NCBI RefSeq assembly: GCF_901001165.1
Contig: NC_042960.1
Span: 17,786,456-17,850,455 of the forward strand
Length of the DNA stretch: 64,000 bases
From: Salmo trutta
Taxonomy: Eukaryota; Chordata; Actinopteri; Salmoniformes; Salmonidae
Direction: 5' to 3'
Shown: piece after piece, positions 57,791 to 64,000 of the stretch
Layout of the letters: each line of letters begins with the position of its first letter
Numbering within the stretch: the stretch's first letter is position 1
Notes under the pieces: generated by a model
The model's database searches: none
Told to the model about the DNA's origin: nothing
Seen by the model: the letters and a program-made list of their open reading frames with translations, nothing else
Position numbers and translations under genes: made by a program

Positions 57791-58278
57791 ATGTGTGGGT
57801 AAAATCGGTCATAGAAAACCAAACATGACAATCAAAAGCGTGATGAGCACTAAGCAGTTGGATAAAGCACAAACAGATTGACATCCAGGCTACCACAACC
57901 CAATTTTCCCAATTAGCAGCCGTATCTCTGCCCATGTACCTCCCTTGGCCCGCCCTGCCCTTGCAGTGACATTGCCATAGAGTATTTGTTTTTTTCTGTG
58001 CTTGGACACACACACAGTGAGAGGAGGTTACCCCAACCCATAGCATTCTAATCCCTGCCTTGGCGCAAGTATTAATAACGCCGTTAGCCAGGCTCACTGT
58101 CATCCTTCATTAGCCATAATGAGAACAGAGAGACAGACAAACAGACACAGACCAAGATGAACATGTTAGACAGTAATACAGAGATATATATATGTGTAAG
58201 GCAGAATGTATGGCATTTTTAGCGGCAATTTCTTAACGTGAGCTTTAACGTACATTTGTTTGTGTATTGCGTGTGCAG

Positions 58279-58358
<80 letters not shown>

Positions 58359-59395
58359 ATGCAGATCTGTGTACCCGTTCTTCATGTGTGTACGCTGACT
58401 GTCCATGTATGCCCTTTGTGTGTTCCATATGTCTAATAGTTATTTAAAACATTTTACTCAGCCACCCATGTGAAAGCAAGTAGATTGGAATGAATTGTTA
58501 ATGGGTCTGTGTATTGACTGATGATTGGAAACTTGACTTTTGGCATACTGTCTAATCTTCTCTTGATGAATAAATCAAATGACTGTGTGCTGACCTTGCC
58601 ATCTAAATATGTCCTCGTGTACGCCAGAATCTCCTCTACAGTGAGCACAGGAGCACATAGCGTGTCTGTACACCATTTGATATTATGTTGCTTTTACAAT
58701 GCCTGACCATTTTGATAGGGTATTATTTATTTTACTTTGGCTAGTTGTTGCTGTTCTAATCTTTAGAAATAAAAACAAAGATGGCATTCAATGTATACAA
58801 CAAATTATGCCTAGTAACATGGGGTGTTCAAAGACTAGGCTTCTACCTAAGTATGTCATCAAAGTACAATTTTGGGAAGTTTATAAATTGCAGGTGCTTT
58901 ACATTTAGCTTTAACGGTAGCCTAGAGGAAAAACATCCTTTTGGCCTGAGTTTTATTTTATTTAACCTTAACCAGGAAGTCCCATTGAGTTCAGAGGACC
59001 TCTTTCCCAAGGGAGACCTGCGAATGCATTGTGTTTGTGTCTGCTGCTGACCTTTGGCATGACCGGCAAACATTAAGCTTGACCCTGATATGTCTGCCGA
59101 AATGTGATCCACATGTGTACTGTAGCATGTTTCCTTAGCATCCTGTGTTTTGTAACGCTCGTATTCCACTTTATAGCATCATCCTTACTGTAATGGCCAT
59201 TGCGCACATCTTTCTGCCAGAAAACTTAATGTAGCAAGAATTCTTATAGGGTGGCAGAGTTGCTAGCTGTTTGTACAATTATCCTTGTTGAAATGTGCCA
59301 TTCATGTACGTCATTGATATGTATGACAGCATACTTAAATGTGGTTAACATGTCTCGTATGTATCTATTGAGCTACCTGTAGGTTATCTGTACAG
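57791..59395. other. Non-coding, with one long microsatellite
   Basis: Apart from the GT run at 58280-58356, no repeat or exon is recognised. A short TTTATTTAACCTTAACCAGGAAGTCCCATTGAG at 58955-58988 resembles LINE/SINE tail sequence. Confidence 0.4.
58280..58356. repeat. (GT)n microsatellite, about 38 units
   Basis: An uninterrupted GT run. Confidence 0.98.
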
Positions 59396-59398
59396 CCT

Positions 59399-59932
59399 AG
59401 TCTCATAGACTAGACACAACATAGTAAATGTAAATCTGGGATACTCATATTAGTATATGTTACGTTTGGTGTGGTTACAAAAGACAGATGGTTGCTTAAG
59501 GCATAAACGAAACTGGGGTGGATGTGTGGGCATATAACATGAACGTCTAGCAACCCAAAGGTTGCGAGTTGGAATCTCATCACGGACAACTTTAGTATTT
59601 TAGCTAATTAGCAACTTTTCAATTACTTACTACTTTTTTGCTACCCTTCCCCTAACTGTTTAACCTAACTCCTAAACTTAACCCTAACCTTAACCCTAAC
59701 CCACAACTCTAACCCGTAGCCTACCTAACATTAGCCAGCTAGCTAACGTTAGCCACCTAGCTAGAATTTTTGCAAATTTGTAACATATCGTATGCTTTGC
59801 AATTTCGTAACATATAATACGAATTGTAATTCATACCATATCATACGAAGTGGGTGATGGACATCCACAAATGAATACATGCCATACAAAATGTAACATA
59901 CAGAATAATACAAAATGCTCTGAGACCAGGTT
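59399..59932. mobile_element. Putative TIR element with embedded tRNA-like segment
   Basis: The left end CCTAGTCTCATAGACTA and the inverse of the right end CCTGGTCTCAGAGCATT are similar over about 12 bp. The interior contains ACGTCTAGCAACCCAAAGGTTGCGAGTTGGAATCTCAT, which looks like the anticodon-to-B-box part of a tRNA-derived sequence. It also has a CCTAAC/CCCTAAC-rich stretch (59645-59710) and repeated ATACGAA/AACATAT words. No coding frame or clear target duplication was found. Confidence 0.5.
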
Positions 59933-60443
59933 GATCTGTATTCTCATACAATGCAGGTTAGCCTTTGTGCTACCAAAATTCGGTGCTTTTTGTATGCTAT
60001 ATGCCTTTCTGTTTCTACTAGCCTGTGGGGCCTGTCTTTGTGGAAGAAAGATTCAACGTTATAACTCTCTTAGGTTTGCTATACTGGATATACAATAGCC
60101 TATATATGCTGAGGGAGTTCAGCTTCACTTGTATGTTGCCATTTCTAGCCTGTGTCACTGCAACAAAATAGAAAGACATGAAGCACAAAATGTAATTTTC
60201 TACTCAATAATTTCATCTGCATTCCAGTGGGATCCGCAGATGGATCTAGCATGCCGTTGTTTTCTATCTAGCCTACAGGCCTATCTGTGAGTCCAGTAAG
60301 ACTCATTGACTTTAGCATGTTTCTGCCCCTAGTCCTTTGAATACTGTGAATTGTCCCAGTGCTCTGTGCTTTGCCTGGCCTTACCACCAGCCACAGTCAT
60401 AATATATCTGTCATGACTAAGGGTGCATATATATATATATATA

Positions 60444-61640
60444 CAGTGCATTCAGAAAGTATTCAGACCCCTTCCCTTTTTCAACATGTTGTTATGTTAC
60501 AGCCTTATTCTAAAATGTATTACATACATTGTTTACTCATCAATCCACACACAATACCTCATAATGATGAAGTGAAAACAGGTTTTTAGACATATTTTTA
60601 AATATATTACAAATAAAAAAACTTATTTACATAAGTATTCAGACCTTTTGCTATGAGACTCTAAATTGAGCTCAGGTGCATCCTGTTTCCATTGATCATC
60701 CTTGAGATGTTTCTACAACTTGATTGGATTCCACCTGTGGGAAATGCAATTGATTAGACATGATTTGGAAAGGCACACACCTGTCTCTATAAGGTCCCAC
60801 AGTTGACAGTGCATGTCAGAGCAAAAAACAAGCCATGAGGGTGAAGGAATTGTCCGTAGAGCTCCAAGACAGGATTGTGTTGAGGCAAAGAGCTGTGGAA
60901 AGTTACCGAAACACAGTGGCCTCCTTCATTCTTAAATGGAAGAAGCTTAGAACCACCAAGACTCTTCCTAGAGCTGGCCGCCTGGCAAAACTGAGCAATC
61001 GGGGGAGAAGGGCCTTGGTCAGGGAGGTGACCAAGAACCCAATGGTCACTCTGACAGAGCTCCAGAGTTCCTTTGTGGAGATGGGAGAACCTTCCAGAAG
61101 GTCAACCATCACTGCAGCACCCCGCCAATCAGGCCTTTATGGTAGAGTGGCCAGACAGAAGCCACTCCTCAGTAAAGGGCACATGACAGCCCGCTTGGAG
61201 TTGGCTAAAAGGCACCTAAAGGACTCTCAGACCATGAGAAACAGGATTATCTGGTCTGATGAAACCAAGATTGAACTCTTTGGCCTGAGTGCCAAGCGTC
61301 ACATCTGGAGGAAACCTGGCACCATCCCTACGGTGAAACATGGTGGTGGCAGCATCATGCTGTGGGGATGTTTTTCAGCGGCAGGGACTGGGAGACTAGT
61401 CAGGATCGAGGGAATGATGAACGTAACAAAGTAGAGAGAGATCCTTGATGAAAATTTGCTCCAGAGCACTCAGGACCTCAGACTGGGGCGAAGGTTCACC
61501 ATCCAACAGTACAACGACCCTAAGTACACAGCCAAGAAAACGCAATAGTAGCTTAGGGACAAGTCTCTGAATGTCCTTGAATGGCCCAGCCAGAGCCCGG
61601 ACATAAACCCGATCGAACATCTCTGGAGAGACCTGAAAAT
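60444..61640 (+). mobile_element. Tc1-like transposon A, right end missing
   Basis: The left terminal repeat CAGTGCATTCAGAAAGTATTCAG follows a TA (60442-60443). The transposase frame at 60835-61434 begins MRVKELSVELQDRIVLRQRA, keeps the helix-turn-helix region and the first catalytic Asp in IIWSDETKIELFG, and continues through HGGGSIMLWGCFSAAGTG. It ends in a premature stop after MMNVTK. The same frame resumes with FTIQQYNDPKYTAKKT (second Asp), then two adjacent stops, and later SQSPDINPIEHLWRDLK (third acidic residue). So the full DDE triad can be read, but at least three stops block the product. At 61640 the element is cut and joined to an unrelated Tc1 sequence. Confidence 0.92.
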
Positions 61641-62205
61641 AGCTGGGCATTAATATGGAGTTGGTCCCTCCTTTGCTGCTATAACAGCCTCCACTCTTCT
61701 GGGAAGGCTTTTCACTAGATGTTGGAACATTGCTGCGGGGACTTGCTTCCATTCAGCCACAAGAGCATTTTAGAGGTCAACACTGACCTGACCAAAGGTG
61801 TTCAATGGGGTTGAAGTCAGGGCTTTGTGAAGGCCAGTCAAGTCCTTCCACATTGATCTCGACAAACCATTTCTGTATGGACCTTGCTTTGTGCATGGGT
61901 TATTGTCATGCTGAAACAGCAAAGGGGCTTCCCCAAACTGTTGCCACAAAGTTGGAAGTACAGAATCGTCTAGACTGTCATTGTATTCTGTAGCATTAAG
62001 ATTTCCCTTCACTGGAACCAAGGGAACTAGCCCGAACCATAAAAAACAGCCCCAGACCATTATTCCTCCTCCACCAAACTTTACAGTTGGCAATATGCAT
62101 TCAGGCAGGAAGCATTCTCCTGGCATCCGCCAAACCCAGATTCGTCCATCAGATTGCTAGTTGGTAAAGCGTGAATCATCACTCCAGAGAATGGTTTTTG
62201 CCAGA
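61641..62205 (-). mobile_element. Tc1-like transposon B, fragment in reverse
   Basis: The minus strand encodes LPTVKFGGGGIMVWGCFLWF, LVPVKGNLNATEYNDSLDDS and LPTLWQQFGEAPLLFQHDNN (catalytic Asp), and after an internal deletion ends in MFQHLVKSLPRRVEAVIAAK-like sequence near 61665-61740. These are typical C-terminal Tc1 transposase segments of a lineage different from element A. No terminal repeats are visible, so it is a fragment. Confidence 0.85.
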
Positions 62206-62625
62206 CGTAGAGACCAATTTCATCCAAAAAGTTGACTCAAGTTTGCGAAGAAGTACCTGGATGATCATCTGACTTAAAATTGCTTCAAAATCAGTCAAAG
62301 TTCAAATGTTGCTGTCTATCAATTATTCCCAACCAAATTTACTGAACTTGTGTAATTTGGACAAAACCAGTAGAGTATGTTTCCCGAAGAGTTGTAGAAA
62401 TTAAAATCTTATTCAAAATGATTCACAGCTATAATGGCAGCCAAAGGTTCTTCCACCAAGTATTAACTCTGGGGTGAAGACATATGTTGCCAACACATTT
62501 TTCTTCATTTTTACTTAATTTGGAAAATGATCAATAAACGTCTTTCACTTTGAAATTGTGGAGTAGGTTGTTTAGATCTGTATAGATCTGTAGAGGGAAA
62601 AATCCAACGTAATCCCTTTTTAGAT
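62206..62625 (+). mobile_element. Tc1-like transposon C, 3' end remnant
   Basis: ATTCACAGCTATAATGGCAGCCAAAGGTTCTTCCACCAAGTATTAACTC is the usual end of a Tc1-type transposase region. ACTTTGAAATTGTGGAGTAGG and AAAATCCAACGTAATCCC then lead toward a right end. No left counterpart is found in the window. The first 180 bp are assigned only by position. Confidence 0.6.
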
Positions 62626-62629
62626 TGCT

Positions 62630-64000
62630 ATCGACCTTTATCCATCCTACCCTGCCTTTCTAAGGTCTTCGAAAGCCAAGTCAACAAACAGATTACCGAC
62701 TATTTTGAATCCCACCGCACCCTCTCCGCTATGCAATCTGGTTTCAGAGCTGGTCATGGGTGCACCTCAGCCACGCTCAAGGTCCTAAACGACATCGTAA
62801 CCGCCATCGATAAGAAACATTACTGTGCTGCCGTATTCATTGACCTGGCCAAAGCTTTTGACTCTGTTAATCACCACATCCTCATCGGCAGACTTAGTAG
62901 CCTTGGTTTCTCAAACGATTGCGTCGCCTGGTTCACCAACTACTTCTCTGACAGAGTTCAGTGTGTCAAATCGGAGGGCCTACTGTCTGGACCTCTGGCA
63001 GTCTCTATGGGGGTTCCACAGGGTTCAATTCTTGGGCCAACTCTTTTCTCTGTATACATAAATGATGTCGCTCTTGCTGCTGGTGAATCTCTGATCCACC
63101 TCTACGCAGATGACACCATTCTGTATACTTCTGGCCCTTCTTTGGACACTGTGTTAACAACCCTCCAGACGAGCTTCAATGCCATTCAACTCTCCTTCCG
63201 TGGTCTCCAACTGCTCCTAAACACAAGTAAAACTAAATGCATGCTCTTCAACCGATCGCTGCCTGCACCTGCCCGCCCATCCAGCATAACTTCTCTGGAC
63301 GGTTCTAACTTAGAATTTGTGGACAACTACAAATACCTAGGTGTCTGGTTAGACTGTAAACTCTCCTTCCAGACTCACATCAATCATCTCCAATCCAAAG
63401 TGAAATCTAGAATTGGCTTCCTATTTCGCAACAAAGCATCCTTCACTCATGCTGCCAAACATACCCTCGTAAAACTGACCATCCTACCAATCCTCGACTT
63501 CGGCGATGTCATTTACAAAATAGCCTCCAATACCCTACTCAACAAGCTGGATGCAGTCTATCACAGTGCCATCCGTTTTGTCACCAAAGCCCCATATACA
63601 ACCCACCACTGCGACCTGTATGCTCTCTTTGGCTGGCCTTCACTTCATAATCGTCGCCAAACACATTGGCTCCAGGTCATCTACAAGACCCTGCTAGGTA
63701 AAGTCCCCCCTTATCTCCGCTCACTGGTCACCATAGCAGCACCCACCTGTAGCACGCGCTCCAGCAGGTATATCTCTCTGGTCACCCCTAAAGCCAACTC
63801 CTCCTTTGGTCGTCTCTCCTTCCAGTTCTCAGCTGCCAATGACTGGAACGAACTACAAAAATCTCTAAAACTGGAAACACTTATCTCCCTCACTAGCTTT
63901 AAGCACCAGCTGTCAGAGCAGCTCACAGATCTCTGCACCTGTACATAGCCCATCTTTAATTGAGCCCAAACTACTACCTTTTCCCCTACTGTATTTATTT
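62630..64000 (+). mobile_element. LINE (RSg-1-like), 5'-truncated, runs off the window
   Basis: It starts within the reverse transcriptase (YRPLSILPCLSKVFESQVNK equivalent, frameshifted at the very start) and continues through an open C-terminal frame to a stop at 63948, followed by about 50 bp of 3' UTR. The same sequence is present on the minus strand at 15392-16670. The endonuclease part is absent. Confidence 0.93.
62731..63948 (+). CDS. Reverse transcriptase C-terminal frame of the LINE
   Basis: This 405-codon open frame is the longest intact coding stretch in the window apart from repeats. It holds RT motif A in AAVFIDLAKAFDSVNHHIL (Asp38), the SMGVPQGSILGPTLF motif at about 92-106, and the catalytic LYADD at 124-128. 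The thumb and C-terminal segments follow, ending RLSFQFSAANDWNELQKSLK and LTSFKHQLSEQL. The annotated start is only the first Met after the truncation; the natural polyprotein would extend upstream with an endonuclease. All RT catalytic residues are present, but without the upstream parts it cannot drive retrotransposition by itself. The absence of stops across 1.2 kb points to a fairly recent insertion. Confidence 0.88.
   Translation: MQSGFRAGHGCTSATLKVLNDIVTAIDKKHYCAAVFIDLAKAFDSVNHHILIGRLSSLGFSNDCVAWFTNYFSDRVQCVKSEGLLSGPLAVSMGVPQGSILGPTLFSVYINDVALAAGESLIHLYADDTILYTSGPSLDTVLTTLQTSFNAIQLSFRGLQLLLNTSKTKCMLFNRSLPAPARPSSITSLDGSNLEFVDNYKYLGVWLDCKLSFQTHINHLQSKVKSRIGFLFRNKASFTHAAKHTLVKLTILPILDFGDVIYKIASNTLLNKLDAVYHSAIRFVTKAPYTTHHCDLYALFGWPSLHNRRQTHWLQVIYKTLLGKVPPYLRSLVTIAAPTCSTRSSRYISLVTPKANSSFGRLSFQFSAANDWNELQKSLKLETLISLTSFKHQLSEQLTDLCTCT

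Noticed and set aside
59548..59586. Functional tRNA gene
   Set aside because: Only the B-box half looks tRNA-like; no acceptor stem or complete cloverleaf can be drawn.
59645..59710. Interstitial telomere sequence
   Set aside because: CCTAAC and CCCTAAC words are present but interrupted and mixed. There is no run of TTAGGG units long enough to call a telomeric repeat.
1..64000. A previously undescribed molecular system
   Set aside because: After reading both strands, the coding content is one host gene, two unidentified exons and transposon remnants. Nothing forms a coherent new system.

Overview
The window looks like teleost nuclear DNA, most likely from a salmonid. It has no bacterial or viral gene organisation. 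It is dense in retroposons and DNA transposons of the kinds that fill salmonid genomes: several LINE lineages, a tRNA-derived SINE whose tail matches one of those LINEs, Tc1-like transposons, palindromic MITEs, hAT-like non-autonomous elements and solo LTRs. Long (CA)n and (GA)n microsatellites are common. Almost every long open frame is LINE or Tc1 debris or a microsatellite translation.

One host gene is clear. It is a DOC2-family (double C2-domain) gene on the minus strand, read from about 35.7 kb leftward and running off the left edge. Seven coding exons (35292-35727, 32330-32409, 31248-31322, 21361-21470, 10922-11048, 10653-10709, 9826-9950) join in frame at GT/AG boundaries. They encode a Munc13-interacting-domain-like N-terminus, a complete C2A domain and the start of C2B. 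Introns 3 and 4 are each about 10 kb and hold LINEs, a Tc1 element, hAT-like elements and microsatellites. A second candidate gene lies on the plus strand at 56.4-56.7 kb: two exons with consensus splice sites and matching phase encode a Ser/Gly/Lys-rich segment that I do not recognise.

Layout. 0.4-6.7 kb: L2-like LINE copies, a nested SINE and local duplications. 8.2-8.6 kb: solo LTR. 9.8-35.7 kb: doc2 exons, with LINEs at 10.3, 11.3-12.9, 15.4-16.7, 25.7-26.96 and 27.9-30.5 kb, non-autonomous DNA elements at 13.4-14.75, 16.8-17.57 and 22.9-23.2 kb, and Tc1 copies at 19.3-20.9 and 33.4-34.7 kb (the latter carrying a solo LTR). 36-42 kb: MITEs, microsatellites and a tRNA-derived SINE. 42.5-45.5 kb: a LINE fragment and a short LTR retroelement. 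48.2-51.75 kb: a minus-strand L2-like LINE with an odd in-frame 60-bp repeat. 54.5-57.8 kb: two more LINE fragments around the unknown exons. 60.4-64 kb: a mosaic of three Tc1 lineages followed by an RT-coding LINE.

I found no convincing new molecular system. The most worthwhile points are the doc2 gene structure, the unidentified exon pair, several insertions dated by clean target-site duplications (TSDs), the nested order of elements, and a few unusual repeats. Family names for repeats come from remembered hallmarks and were not checked against a library.
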